Assembly: GCA_029433155.1 (NCBI GenBank)
Contig: JAQYTT010000002.1
Coordinates: 248,001 to 312,000, forward strand
Origin: Lactobacillaceae bacterium L1_55_11
GTDB lineage: Bacteria; Bacillota; Bacilli; Lactobacillales; Lactobacillaceae
Length of the DNA: 64,000 nucleotides
Direction: 5' to 3'
Shown: piece by piece, positions 47,123 to 56,381 of the stretch
How the letters are laid out: every line of letters begins with the position of its first letter
Position numbering within the stretch: position 1 is the stretch's first letter
Made by a program: the position numbers and the translations under genes
Notes under the pieces: model-generated
Seen by the model: only the letters and a program-made list of their open reading frames with translations
Told to the model about the DNA's origin: nothing
Database searches by the model: none

Positions 47123-47793
47123 TGCAACTGACACACGTTGACTTTGCCTATGGTGCAGAGCAAATTTTTACCGATTTGAATTTAACCATTCATTCGGGAC
47201 GTCGCTATGCAATTTTCGGAGCCAACGGGGTAGGTAAAACGACTTTGTTAAAAATCATTAACCAGGACTTGGTTGTGAAGGGGCAAGTGAGTGGTTGTCC
47301 TGATAATCGGATGTTAATCGATTTACCAGTCTTACCACTAGGCTATTTGACTGGTGAAGAGTTCGTTGCCCTGACCCTGAGAATTAAAATGGTTGGATTG
47401 GATATTAGACAGTTGCATAAGCTAGCGCAGCACTTAAGCTTGGATTCAACTGTTTTAAGCACTCAAATTTTGAAAACTTATTCCAAGGGGATGGGCTTTA
47501 AGGTGCTGATGCTCATCGCCCTATTGGTGCAGCCCGACCTGCTTTTACTTGATGAACCCTTTACTGAGTTAGATTTAACAACTAATCAAGTTTTAAGCAG
47601 GCTGCTGCCAACGGTGATACCCACCATGGTTTTCACAACGCACACACCAAGTTTGGCCTGTCAGTACGCAGATGAAGTTTTAGTTTTAGCCGGTGGTGGG
47701 GTTGCGGGTCGGCAATTATGTGCCAACTTCGCTGATGAAGTTGAGCTTGCAGCCTTTGTTGAAGAAAGGATGACCAATCATGAAATCATTTAA
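47122..47793 (+). CDS. ABC transporter ATPase, cluster 2
   Basis: 223 residues, stand-alone nucleotide-binding domain. Walker A GANGVGKTT near residue 35, degenerate signature YSKGMGFKV, Walker B LLLLDEPF, H-loop FTTHT. Better-conserved motifs than the cluster 1 ATPase and AT-richer codon use than its neighbours. The terminal 14 bases overlap a tiny downstream gene. Confidence 0.88.
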   Translation: MQLTHVDFAYGAEQIFTDLNLTIHSGRRYAIFGANGVGKTTLLKIINQDLVVKGQVSGCPDNRMLIDLPVLPLGYLTGEEFVALTLRIKMVGLDIRQLHKLAQHLSLDSTVLSTQILKTYSKGMGFKVLMLIALLVQPDLLLLDEPFTELDLTTNQVLSRLLPTVIPTMVFTTHTPSLACQYADEVLVLAGGGVAGRQLCANFADEVELAAFVEERMTNHEII

Positions 47794-47947
47794 CCCATAT
47801 ATGACAGTTTTTGCAGCCTTTTTTGCCCTGTCATACGCCTTGGTGCTTAGTCATCATTCTTTTTGGTTAAGCATCGGCGTTTCAATATTGATAGCGCTTT
47901 TGGGAACGGCCGTGATTCATTTTTTAATTCACCTACTTAAAAAATAA
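47780..47947 (+). CDS. 55-residue cationic membrane protein, probable bacteriocin immunity
   Basis: Short ORF starting inside the ATPase gene, AAAGGA 9 bases upstream. MKSFNPYMTVFAAFFALSY begins the first of two membrane helices; the protein ends in HLLKK. A small, basic, two-helix protein at the end of the operon is the usual form of circular-bacteriocin immunity proteins (As-48D1, CclI type). Role is inferred from size, charge and place. Confidence 0.7.
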   Translation: MKSFNPYMTVFAAFFALSYALVLSHHSFWLSIGVSILIALLGTAVIHFLIHLLKK

Positions 47948-47976
47948 TTACCGGCTTGCGAAACTAGTCTGCCTGT

Positions 47977-48016
47977 TTTATATTTATATTGTTAATATTA
48001 ATAATATAAATATAAA
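47977..48016. promoter_or_regulatory. perfect 14-bp AT-rich inverted repeat before the efflux pseudogene
   Basis: TTTATATTTATATT (47977-47990), 12 bases, AATATAAATATAAA (48003-48016), just before the ribosome binding site at 48015-48020. The loop itself holds TTAATATTAA. Likely an operator, perhaps for the PadR-type gene downstream, or a leader hairpin. Confidence 0.6.
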
Positions 48017-48029
48017 GAGGTTGCAGAGA

Positions 48030-49595
48030 ATGAAAAAGTGGTTAAGTTTGGCCTTCATGCTAAGTATTTTTATTTGCATGTTGGATACAACGATTTTAAA
48101 CATTGCTCTGCCGGCGATATCAGAAAATTTGGCTGTGAGTCTAGACCAACTATCATGGGCGCTAAATGCCTACACGATAGCCTTTGCCAGTTTGACCATT
48201 CCTATTACCCGTTTTGCCGAACTTTTCGGCCAAAAGCGGTTCTTTATCGCAGGTGCGCTTATATTTGGAATGGGCTCGATTGTTTCGGGGATGGCTGGAC
48301 AATTAAGCATTTTAATCCTGGGTAGAATTATTCAAAGTGTAGGTGCGGCCACGATTTTCCCACTCGCCATGGTGTTGGGATTAACCAGGTTGATGCTCAG
48401 CGACGGACCAAGATGATTGCCTTACTGGGCCTGATGCAGGGGCTGCCAGCGGCCTTGGGCCCTTCTCTGGGTGGAATTATCACCCAATGGTTAAGTTGGC
48501 ACTGGCTTTTCTTTATTAATGTTCCCTTAGTGGTGGTGATTGTGGTAATTGCTGCCAAGTCATTGGCTAAGCAGCCTAGAGTGACCGACCTACATCTAGA
48601 TTTGACTGGTTCGTTTTTGTCAATTATCACACTGGCTTCACTGACCACGATGTTGGTCCAGGGCCGAATCTGGGGCTGGCAGTCCCGCCCTACTCTGGGG
48701 TTTGCTAGCTTGAGTATCATTGCCTTTGGACTTTTCCTCTATTGCGAAAGGCACCAGCCTGATCCTATGATTCCGCTGAATCTCTTTAAGAATCGTCAAT
48801 TTGTGGGCGCGGCCATCGTGATTGTCCTCAGCAGCTTCTTTCTGGTTGCCACCACGGTCATTTTGCCTAACTACTACGTCAACGTGATGGGGCAGACAAC
48901 CTTTGAGGCATCATTAATGATTACCCCAATCACGGCCATGATTTTCTTTTTGTCGCCAGTATCTGGATTTTCCTTAGAGAAACTCGGACCCCGCACTTTG
49001 TTGGCCACCGGTTTTATTCTGATGTTGCTGAGTTATTATGGCTATGGTTTCACCAATGCGCTCAGCAATTCTGGTTCGGCGATGATTGCAGGGGCCTTGA
49101 TTGGTGCCGGCTATGGTTTGATTGTCGGACCGACCACCGTTTTAGCTGCAGCTAATTTTACCGGTACTTTGTTGAGTTGCTTCTCAAAGCGTTGCTGGGG
49201 TTTTGCGTCAAATCGGCGTGGTCATTTCGGTTGCGGTTTTCGTGAGTCTATTAACAGCCAATGTGAGCACTGCTAAAAGTGATGTTGGCCACCATGTCCA
49301 GGCGGCTGTCAAGCAATCGGGTCTACCGCAACCAGTCCAAGACCAGGTTTTGCCCAAGTTGCAGCGCCAGCTGACCGGTAGTAACCAGCAAAAGCAACCC
49401 CAAGACCAGTCAGTAGTGGCTTTCCCTCCGCTAACGCATTGGTTACAGAATAATATTGGTGATTTGGTTACTTACTCAAAAACTCGTTATCGCCTGGCAT
49501 ATGTCCGGTTATATCGTTACGCCACCCCGGCCTTGGGCCTATCGCTGTTTTCGGTCTTCCTATTTAAGAAAAGGCCGCAGTCTAATCATCAATAA
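48030..49595 (+). pseudogene. DHA2-type MFS drug-efflux transporter, frameshifted twice
   Basis: EmrB/QacA-like transporter (LDTTILNIALPAISENLAVS, ALGPSLGGIITQWLSWHWLFFINVP), originally about 520 residues and 14 helices. The frame breaks at about 48390: ...GLTR is followed, after only two bases (TT, 48390-48391), by DAQRRTKMIALLG, consistent with loss of one base. It breaks again at about 49177: an extra T turns LLSASQSVAGVLRQIG into a false frame. After both, the frame runs to the C-terminus and stop at 49595. As read, only fragments would be made. A sequencing error cannot be excluded. Confidence 0.85.
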
Positions 49596-49635
49596 TTCGT
49601 TACAATAGAAATAAGGACAGACAAGGAGCGACAGA

Positions 49636-50154
49636 TTGACAGGGCAGGCAATTATTCTAGGTTTGCTGATGAAAAGCAGCTTAACCGGTTATCAAATTAA
49701 AGAAATCATCACCAGTCGCTTAAATCACTTCTACGGCGGTGGTTACGGCATGATTTACCCAACTCTCAAAAAATTGGAACAAAAAGGTTTGGTGGTCCGA
49801 CAGGTCATCACCCAAACTGATAAGCCCAACAAAAATATTTTCACTATCACGGACAGTGGCCGGGCATTTTTTGAGCAGGCTGTTCGAGCTGACATAAACC
49901 CTGACCTGACCAAAAATGATTATTTGATGCGGATGTACTTCGGTGAGTTCCTTGATGAACCCACCCTGAAAAAATTTACTGAAGTACAAATGGGTCTGGT
50001 TCAAGCCAAGCTGGCTGATCTGGAAAAACGGGGGCCGGAATGGCGACAGCAGGGGATGTCTGCTGGTCAAATCTACACCTACGAATATGGTATCCGTCAC
50101 TATTCCGGTGAACTCCAACAACTCACCGAAACCTTGGCCACATTTAAGCCTTAA
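49636..50154 (+). CDS. PadR-family transcriptional regulator
   Basis: 172 residues, TTG start with AAGGAGCGA upstream. N-terminal winged helix of the PadR type (AIILGLLMKSSLTGYQIKEII, then GGGYGMIYPTLKKLEQKGLV) and a C-terminal dimer domain (Vir_C-like). Lies 40 bases after the efflux pseudogene, which it probably controlled. The AT-rich palindrome at 47977 is a candidate site. Confidence 0.9.
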   Translation: MTGQAIILGLLMKSSLTGYQIKEIITSRLNHFYGGGYGMIYPTLKKLEQKGLVVRQVITQTDKPNKNIFTITDSGRAFFEQAVRADINPDLTKNDYLMRMYFGEFLDEPTLKKFTEVQMGLVQAKLADLEKRGPEWRQQGMSAGQIYTYEYGIRHYSGELQQLTETLATFKP

Positions 50155-50238
50155 TTTGGGGATTATTTGTGATTTGTCATCATAACGTAAAAAAATCAGG
50201 AAAATGTTTCAATTTTATAACATTTTTAAAAAAATGAG

Positions 50239-50244
50239 GTATAA
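50239..50244 (+). promoter_or_regulatory. -10 element of the leader-ORF transcript
   Basis: TATAAT in GGTATAATAGAAG; a -35 is not obvious in the T/A-rich sequence before it. Confidence 0.55.
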
Positions 50245-50278
50245 TAGAAGTACGAATAGTTGAGAGGAGGTACAGAAA

Positions 50279-50332
50279 ATGTTCTTTTTTGATATTTTCA
50301 GCTATTACCGTAATTCTCAGGGTGTTGCCTAA
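50279..50332 (+). CDS. 17-residue aromatic-rich leader ORF
   Basis: ATG 50279 to TAA 50332, with a near-perfect GAGAGGAGGT 7 bases upstream. The peptide MFFFDIFSYYRNSQGVA has six Phe/Tyr residues in its first ten. It lies about 70 bases before the DUF1304 gene in one transcript. A leader peptide or a small secreted peptide are both possible. Confidence 0.5.
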   Translation: MFFFDIFSYYRNSQGVA

Positions 50333-50399
50333 GTGGCACGTCCGTGTTGTTAGTTGATTTTGTATAAACTGTCAGCTAGGTACCATAGAGGTAAGTAGA

Positions 50400-50765
50400 T
50401 TGATGGTTGCGAGTATTTTAGTAATTGTAGTGGCTGTTGAAGCGCTGACAATTATGGGAATTGAGATATTTGGTTCAGTTTCCATGCAAGCCCGGGCCTT
50501 TGATTTAAACGCTAAAGTTTTAGCGCTTAAAGAAGTTCGGGTTTTATTGGCTAACCAGGGTGTCTATAATGGACTCCTTGGTTTGCTAATATTACTGAGC
50601 GGCCTTGGCCTGTCGGGAAGTTCGCTTCACTGGATTTGGCTGTTAGAGATGGCTTTTGTCTTCTTCGCTGCCGTTTACGGTTCTTTGACTGCCACTCGTA
50701 AGATAATCCTAGTACAGGGTTTGCCAGCTTTGTTAGCGATTCTTGCCCTGTGGTTAAGAATATAA
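50400..50765 (+). CDS. DUF1304 family membrane protein
   Basis: 121 residues (TTG start 50400, 7 bases after AGAGGT; ATG at 50403 gives one residue less). Four membrane helices, with LANQGVYNGLLGLLIL and the VYGSLTATRKIILVQGLPALL end typical of DUF1304. Function unknown. Preceded by the aromatic-rich leader ORF. Confidence 0.82.
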   Translation: MMVASILVIVVAVEALTIMGIEIFGSVSMQARAFDLNAKVLALKEVRVLLANQGVYNGLLGLLILLSGLGLSGSSLHWIWLLEMAFVFFAAVYGSLTATRKIILVQGLPALLAILALWLRI

Positions 50766-50800
50766 AAAAAGGCATCGGTTTTATAACCGGCGCCTTTTTT
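50764..50800. terminator. bidirectional intrinsic terminator
   Basis: AAAAAAAGGC..CGGTT TTAT AACCGG.GCCTTTTTT between the convergent DUF1304 gene and dapF. Confidence 0.85.
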
Positions 50801-50807
50801 ACTGCTC

Positions 50808-51803
50808 TTATTGGGCCTGACTGACAATATTTTCCACGAATTTTTGGTAAGCGGCCTGTTCGCCAGTAACCTGGATGGCCAGGTCGGCCGCCGTGAAGCT
50901 GCCTTGATGGAGAGCCTGTTCGTCAACATCAATCACTTCCGTAACCGTGGCATTACCGATCAAATCAATCCAAGGTTGATCGGCATCAGGATGGAGATGG
51001 GTCTTAACCATGCCACCTGGGTTGGAAATTACGATATCCTTGTCCGTGTCCACATGGTCTGAATAATTGATGGCAAAGGCCAGGGAAGTGGCTGACATAC
51101 CAGTTCCACAGGCATTGGTGAAGCCAACGCCACGTTCATAGGTGCGAACAAAAAGCTGGTTGTCACCTAAAATCTTGCCGAAATTAACGTTTACGCCGTC
51201 AGGGAAGTAAGGATTAGACTCGTTTAAAGCTCTACCCAACTTGCCCAGGGTTTCATTTAAGTTGTTTTCGTCCTTTACAAAGGCAATCAGATGAGGATTT
51301 GGCACTGCAATGGCGGTGAAAAGCAGGTGGTCATCTAACTCTGGCAGAAATTCATTAATAATTTCGTCATGACCAAGGTTATCAAAGGGGAAGGCCGCCT
51401 TGTCGAACTTAATTGGTGAAATCTGAACACTGAAGGCGGGCACGTCGGGGGCCAAGTCAGGCTGACGGCTAACCTGTAGGTCGGCGTACATTGTGGCAAC
51501 CTTGAAGTCGTCCTTACCAAACTTGTCAGAAAGGTAGCGAGCGACAGTCCGCAAGCCATTACCACACATGGAAGCCTCACTACCATCGCTGTTGATGACC
51601 CTCATTTCGCCGAGGGTGTCGGGATGGTCGCTGCTGTTAACCGCCAACAAGCCGTCAGCGCCTCCAAGAATTTGATGGTCTGGATCACTGACAAACTTAC
51701 CCAAGGTCACCAACTCAGCATCAGTCAGTGGCTGCTTTAGTTCGGTCTGGTCTAACAGAAAAAACTGGTTACCAGATCCATGTACCTTATATAACTTTGC
51801 CAT
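50808..51803 (-). CDS. dapF: diaminopimelate epimerase
   Basis: Converts LL- to meso-diaminopimelate. 331 residues, longer than the usual 275 or so, as is common in lactobacilli. Catalytic Cys80 in SMCGNG and the second Cys in FTNACGTGMSA. Start MAKLYKVHGSGN at 51803 with AAGGAG 8 bases upstream. Divergent from, not part of, the riboswitch-controlled lysA operon. Confidence 0.95.
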   Translation of the reverse strand: MAKLYKVHGSGNQFFLLDQTELKQPLTDAELVTLGKFVSDPDHQILGGADGLLAVNSSDHPDTLGEMRVINSDGSEASMCGNGLRTVARYLSDKFGKDDFKVATMYADLQVSRQPDLAPDVPAFSVQISPIKFDKAAFPFDNLGHDEIINEFLPELDDHLLFTAIAVPNPHLIAFVKDENNLNETLGKLGRALNESNPYFPDGVNVNFGKILGDNQLFVRTYERGVGFTNACGTGMSATSLAFAINYSDHVDTDKDIVISNPGGMVKTHLHPDADQPWIDLIGNATVTEVIDVDEQALHQGSFTAADLAIQVTGEQAAYQKFVENIVSQAQ

Positions 51804-51890
51804 GGTCCACACTCCTTTTTAAAAATACAGGTTTTGCACCCTTGATTGTACCACGGTTGCTCCAATCTGCAAGCTGGCCCAAATGGCGCC

Positions 51891-51919
51891 TTGACTCTCC
51901 CTAGCATTCCAGGTAGAAT
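51891..51919 (+). promoter_or_regulatory. promoter of the lysA-dap operon
   Basis: TTGACT (51891-51896), 17 bases, TAGAAT (51914-51919). Confidence 0.85.
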
Positions 51920-51934
51920 AAAGTCACATAAATA

Positions 51935-52106
51935 TAAGAGGTTGCGGCCAAGATGAGTAGACTAGGGGAGCCCCGGACGGGTGAAGAAGCTGGTTGAAAG
52001 GTGCGGTTGCCGAAGGAGGGGCGGATGTTCAGCCACCTTTCCTGGGCTATCATTTAAGCAATGGTAGACTGTCATGGGAATCTTCCTGTGGGGCGCTTTA
52101 GACAAT
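51935..52106 (+). ncRNA. lysine riboswitch (L-box)
   Basis: Starts TAAGAGGTTGCGGCCAAGA with GAGTA following, then the conserved GGTTGAAAGGTGCGG and GCCGAAGGAGG core and the 3' GTAGACTGTCATGGG segment, all in the order of the L-box aptamer. It precedes lysine/DAP genes, as expected. Bound lysine should favour the following terminator. Confidence 0.88.
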
Positions 52107-52110
52107 ACCT

Positions 52111-52156
52111 AGGTGGAACGTAAACTACGGTTTCCACATTTTGGGACTTTTTTGTA
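52111..52156 (+). terminator. riboswitch terminator
   Basis: GTGGAACGTA..TACGGTTTCCAC followed by ATTTTGGGACTTTTTT. A second possible hairpin pairs GGGACTT (about 52143) with AAGTCCC (about 52183), followed by TTTTATTTT. Confidence 0.65.
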
Positions 52157-52232
52157 TAGCTGCTAGCAGTGAGTGCAAGGAAGTCCCTTTTATTTTAGTA
52201 ATAGCAGGACCAGCTGAGGAGGCAGGGAGCAG

Positions 52233-53540
52233 ATGAACGAACAGATTCAGCCAGGCGACATTAACGCGGCCGGCCATTTGACCATCGGTGGTTGCGACGC
52301 GGTTGATTTAGCCCACGAGTATGGCACACCCTTGGTAGTTTATGACACGGATCAAATTAAGGATCAAATTCAGCGTTTCAAGCAGGTCTTTGAAAATGAC
52401 CAGGTTGACTACGAAATCTCATATGCCAGCAAGGCCTTTGCCAACACGGCCATGTACCAGTTGTTAGCCCAGGCGGGCATCGGGGCTGACGTTGTTTCGG
52501 CTGGTGAGATGCACGTGGCCTTGCAGGCCGGCATGCCAGCCGAACGCCTTAGCTTCCATGGAAACAACAAGAGTTACCAGGAATTGGTCATGGCGGTGGA
52601 AAACAAGGTTGGCACCATTGTCTTAGACAATTTCCACGAAATTGATTTGCTGGCCGACATTTTGCAGCAACACCAAGCCAAGGCCCAGGTCATGCTGCGG
52701 ATTACGCCTGGTATTTCGGCTCACACCCACGAATTTATTCAGACCGGGCAGGTGGACAGTAAGTTTGGCTTTGATTTAGCCAGCGGTCAGGCCGATGAGG
52801 CCCTACAAAGGGTTTTGGCCAATCCGGCCATGGATTTGCTAGGAATGCACGCCCACATCGGTTCCCAGATTTTTGAGCTAACCGGTTTTGAAGCCGCTGC
52901 TGAGAAATTAGTTGACCTGGCGGCCGACTGGCAGCAGCGGTTTGACTTTACTAGCCGGGTCATCAACGTTGGCGGTGGTTTTGGAATTCGCTACACTGAA
53001 GTGGACCACCCCCTCCATCCTGAAGACTTCGTCGATGCCATTGTTAAGACCATCCAGAAGACGACGGCTGAGAAGGGCCTGCCCATGCCAGCAGTTTGGA
53101 TTGAACCGGGACGTTCGATTGTTGGACCGGCCGGTTATAACCTGTATACGGTTGGTTCCCGCAAGGACGTGCCTGGTATCGAGTCTTACCTAGCTGTGGA
53201 CGGCGGTATGGGCGATAACATTCGTCCGGCCCTGTACGAAGCTGACTATGAGGCCGTCTTGGCCAATGACCCGCGGGCTGAAATTACCGAGCGGGTTCGC
53301 TTGGCCGGTAAGTACTGTGAGTCTGGTGATATCCTAATCCAGGATTTGCCAGTCCCAGCCACCAAGCCCGGCGACGTCGTCGCCGTTTTGGACACAGGGG
53401 CCTACGGTTATTCAATGGCTTCTAACTATAACCTGAACCTAAAGCCGGCGGTTGTATTTGCGGCCAAGGGTCAGGCCCAGGTTGTAACCCGGCGGCAGAC
53501 CCTGGCTGATTTGACTAGCTTGGATAACAATTTACAGTGA
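52233..53540 (+). CDS. lysA: diaminopimelate decarboxylase
   Basis: Makes L-lysine from meso-DAP. 435 residues. PLP-binding Lys in YEISYASKAFANTAM, Gly-rich NVGGGFGIRY, EPGRSIVGPAG and the C-terminal CESGDIL with the catalytic Cys. First gene of the operon under the L-box; GAGGAGG in the leader. Confidence 0.96.
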   Translation: MNEQIQPGDINAAGHLTIGGCDAVDLAHEYGTPLVVYDTDQIKDQIQRFKQVFENDQVDYEISYASKAFANTAMYQLLAQAGIGADVVSAGEMHVALQAGMPAERLSFHGNNKSYQELVMAVENKVGTIVLDNFHEIDLLADILQQHQAKAQVMLRITPGISAHTHEFIQTGQVDSKFGFDLASGQADEALQRVLANPAMDLLGMHAHIGSQIFELTGFEAAAEKLVDLAADWQQRFDFTSRVINVGGGFGIRYTEVDHPLHPEDFVDAIVKTIQKTTAEKGLPMPAVWIEPGRSIVGPAGYNLYTVGSRKDVPGIESYLAVDGGMGDNIRPALYEADYEAVLANDPRAEITERVRLAGKYCESGDILIQDLPVPATKPGDVVAVLDTGAYGYSMASNYNLNLKPAVVFAAKGQAQVVTRRQTLADLTSLDNNLQ

Positions 53541-53585
53541 AATCCGTATTAATAAGTGGAAACAAACAAGTTGAAAGAGGAGACT

Positions 53586-54296
53586 ATGGCAAAATTAGAC
53601 GCACAATCAATCATTAAGTTCCTGGCCGAGGCCGATAAGAAGACCCCAGTCAAGGTTTACTTAAAGGGAAAGATTGATCAGATTGACTTTCCACCCGCTA
53701 TCAAGACCTTCCCAGCCGGTGACAGCGCGGTAATCTTTGGGGACTGGTCAGAGGTTAAGCCTTTCTTGAACGACAACGACGCCTTGATTGAAGACTTCGT
53801 CTTAGAAAATAACCAGCGGAATTCAGCGGTCCCATTGTTGGACTTGAAGGAACTCAATGCCCGCATTGAACCAGGTGCTATCATTCGTGACCAGGTTGAA
53901 ATCGGCGACCATGCCATCGTGATGATGGGAGCCGTGATTAACATAGGGGCTGAGATTGGCGAAGGTTCCATGATTGATATGGGTGCCGTCCTGGGTGGCC
54001 GCGCCCAGGTTGGTAAGAACAGTCACATCGGGGCTGGTGCCGTTTTGGCTGGTGTGGTGGAACCTGCTTCAGCCCAGCCAGTCATTGTTGATGACGAAGT
54101 ACTAGTTGGGGCCAATGCCGTGATTATCGAAGGTGTGCACGTTGGTAAGGGTGCCGTGGTTGCCGCGGGTGCCATCGTTACCTCAGACGTTGAACCTTAC
54201 ACGATGGTTGCTGGCACGCCGGCCCGTAAGATTAAGGATGTTGATGCCCAGACCCAGTCCAAGACGAGTTTGGAAGAGGATTTGAGAAGGTTATAA
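53586..54296 (+). CDS. dapD: tetrahydrodipicolinate N-acetyltransferase
   Basis: Acetylates tetrahydrodipicolinate in the acetylated DAP branch (also called DapH). 236 residues from MAKLDAQ with AAAGAGGAG upstream. N-terminal helical domain, then a left-handed beta-helix of hexapeptide repeats ([20 protein letters not shown] through [10 protein letters not shown]). Confidence 0.94.
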   Translation: MAKLDAQSIIKFLAEADKKTPVKVYLKGKIDQIDFPPAIKTFPAGDSAVIFGDWSEVKPFLNDNDALIEDFVLENNQRNSAVPLLDLKELNARIEPGAIIRDQVEIGDHAIVMMGAVINIGAEIGEGSMIDMGAVLGGRAQVGKNSHIGAGAVLAGVVEPASAQPVIVDDEVLVGANAVIIEGVHVGKGAVVAAGAIVTSDVEPYTMVAGTPARKIKDVDAQTQSKTSLEEDLRRL

Positions 54297-54297
54297 G

Positions 54298-55449
54298 ATG
54301 GCAGAATTAAACGAACAGGATTTAATTGACATTCGGCGCCACCTGCACACGATTCCAGAACTGGCCCTCCATGAAGTTGAGACCCAGGCCTACTTGGAAA
54401 AGGTGATTGCTGGTTTCCGCCAGGATTACTTGACCATCAAGAAGTTGGATAAGTTACCCACGGCCCTCTTGATTCACATTAAGGGTAGTGACACCCACAA
54501 GACGATTGGCTACCGCTCTGACATCGATGCCCTGCCAGTCACCGAAGAAACTGGTTTATCCTTTGCCTCTAAGCATCCCGGCCGGATGCATGCCTGTGGC
54601 CATGACATTCACATGACCGTCGCTTTGGGCCTGCTGAGTTACTACGCTGAAAACCAACCCAACGATGACATGGTTTTCTTCTTCCAACCAGCCGAAGAAA
54701 GCGAGTCTGGTGGTTTGATTGCCTATGAGTTGGGAGCCTTTGAAGGAGAGTACCGGCCGGACGAATTTTACGCCCTCCACGATAACCCCCAGTTACCAGC
54801 CGGAGCCATTGGTTGCCGGCAGGGGACCTTGTTTGCTGGTACTAGTGAAGTTGATATCGACTTCACCGGTAAGGGTGGTCATGCCGCCTACCCCCAGGAC
54901 GCCAACGACATGGTCGTGGCGGCCGCTAGCTTTGTAACCCAGGCGCAAACGATTGTTTCCCGTAGCCTTAACCCGATTGAGAGTGGGGTTGTTACCCTGG
55001 GTAAGATTGAAGCCGGTACGGTCCGCAACGTGATTGCTGGTAAGGCCCGGATTGAAGGGACGATTCGCGGCTTGAAGCAGCCGGTCCTAGAAACCATCAC
55101 CGCCCGCCTTAAGGACTTAGGTGAGGGCGTGGCCCGCAGTTATAACTGTCAGGTCGACATGGCCTTTGACCAGGGTTGCTACCTGCCAGTCGTCAACAAT
55201 CCCGAACTGACCACGGATTTCATTGACTTTATGAAGGCTGATCCCGACGTGGACTTTATCGAAACCCAACCGGCCATGACCGGGGAGGATTTCGGTTACC
55301 TGCTTTCTAAGATTCCCGGCACCATGTTTTGGTTAGGGGTTGAAGACAACGAACCCTTGCACTCAGCAAAGTTGAGCCCAAAGGAAGCGGCCATTGGCCG
55401 TGGTGTCAACGCGATTAAAGCCTTTTTGGACCATCGGATGGCCCGGTAA
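54298..55449 (+). CDS. N-acetyldiaminopimelate deacetylase (M20 family)
   Basis: Removes the acetyl group from N-acetyl-LL-DAP (YkuR type). 383 residues. Metal ligands in [12 protein letters not shown], the catalytic Glu pair in [11 protein letters not shown], the lid domain in the middle, and [14 protein letters not shown] near the C-terminus. One base after dapD. Distinguished from aminohydrolases of other pathways by context. Confidence 0.9.
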   Translation: MAELNEQDLIDIRRHLHTIPELALHEVETQAYLEKVIAGFRQDYLTIKKLDKLPTALLIHIKGSDTHKTIGYRSDIDALPVTEETGLSFASKHPGRMHACGHDIHMTVALGLLSYYAENQPNDDMVFFFQPAEESESGGLIAYELGAFEGEYRPDEFYALHDNPQLPAGAIGCRQGTLFAGTSEVDIDFTGKGGHAAYPQDANDMVVAAASFVTQAQTIVSRSLNPIESGVVTLGKIEAGTVRNVIAGKARIEGTIRGLKQPVLETITARLKDLGEGVARSYNCQVDMAFDQGCYLPVVNNPELTTDFIDFMKADPDVDFIETQPAMTGEDFGYLLSKIPGTMFWLGVEDNEPLHSAKLSPKEAAIGRGVNAIKAFLDHRMAR

Positions 55450-55466
55450 GCGAAAGGAAGTTGCTT

Positions 55467-56381
55467 ATGTTTGAAAATGCTGATTTAATGACTGCCATTA
55501 TTACTCCCTTTGATGACCAAGGTGCCATTGATTATGAGGCCCTGGCTGAGATTACCGAGATGCTTTTAGCCAAGGGTAATCGCGGCTTTGTCATCGGGGG
55601 TACCACTGGGGAAACGCCAACGTTGACCCATGCTGAAAAGATTGAGTTATACACTAAGTTCGCTGAAATGGTAGCGGGCCGGGCACCAGTGATTGCCGGG
55701 GCCGGCAGCAATAACACCTTAGAAACCGCTGAGTTTACCAAGGAAGTTGCTCAGATTCCAGGCGTGGATGCAGCCTTGATTGTGGTGCCATACTACAACA
55801 AGCCCAACCAACGCGGCATGATCGCCCACTATGAGGCAATTGCGGAAATGGCCAAGTTCCCCTTGGTGATTTATAACATTCCGGGTCGGACTGGTGTAAC
55901 CATGAACAACGACACGGTGTTGAAGCTGGCTGAAAACCCTTATATCGTTGGGGTCAAGCAGTGCACCAGCATTGAAGACTTGGAGTTCTTAGTTGACCAT
56001 GCACCAGCAGACTTTGCCATTTACAGTGGTGAGGATGCTCAGGCTCTGTCAGCCAAGGTGATGGGTGCCCGCGGGATTATCTCGGTGGCCAGTCATATTT
56101 ACTGCCAGGACATGCGCAACATGTACGATGCCTTAAATGAGGGCAACTACCAGCAGGCTGGCCAGTACCAACGGGCACTCACGCCTAAAATGGCTGCTTT
56201 GTTCATGTACCCATCACCTTCACCGGTGAAGGCCATCATGACCCTGCAAGGTTACCAGGTTGGTAACCCCCGCCTGCCAATCTTGCCACTGACTGCTGGT
56301 GAGACTCAGAACTTGCTGGAGCACTTAGGCCTAAATGAGGCGGTTAGTCAGGGACACTTGAGTCGGGAGGTTACGGTTTAA
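55467..56381 (+). CDS. dapA: 4-hydroxy-tetrahydrodipicolinate synthase
   Basis: First committed step of the DAP pathway (pyruvate + aspartate semialdehyde). 304 residues from ATG 55467 with AAAGGAAG upstream. [10 protein letters not shown], the catalytic Tyr in [10 protein letters not shown] and the Schiff-base Lys in VGVKQCTS are present. Stop overlaps the dapB start by one base. Confidence 0.96.
   Translation: MFENADLMTAIITPFDDQGAIDYEALAEITEMLLAKGNRGFVIGGTTGETPTLTHAEKIELYTKFAEMVAGRAPVIAGAGSNNTLETAEFTKEVAQIPGVDAALIVVPYYNKPNQRGMIAHYEAIAEMAKFPLVIYNIPGRTGVTMNNDTVLKLAENPYIVGVKQCTSIEDLEFLVDHAPADFAIYSGEDAQALSAKVMGARGIISVASHIYCQDMRNMYDALNEGNYQQAGQYQRALTPKMAALFMYPSPSPVKAIMTLQGYQVGNPRLPILPLTAGETQNLLEHLGLNEAVSQGHLSREVTV

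Noticed and set aside
48380-49200. Programmed ribosomal frameshifting in the efflux gene
   Set aside because: Two opposite shifts would be required and neither site shows a slippery heptamer followed by a hairpin; simple mutation or sequencing error is more likely.
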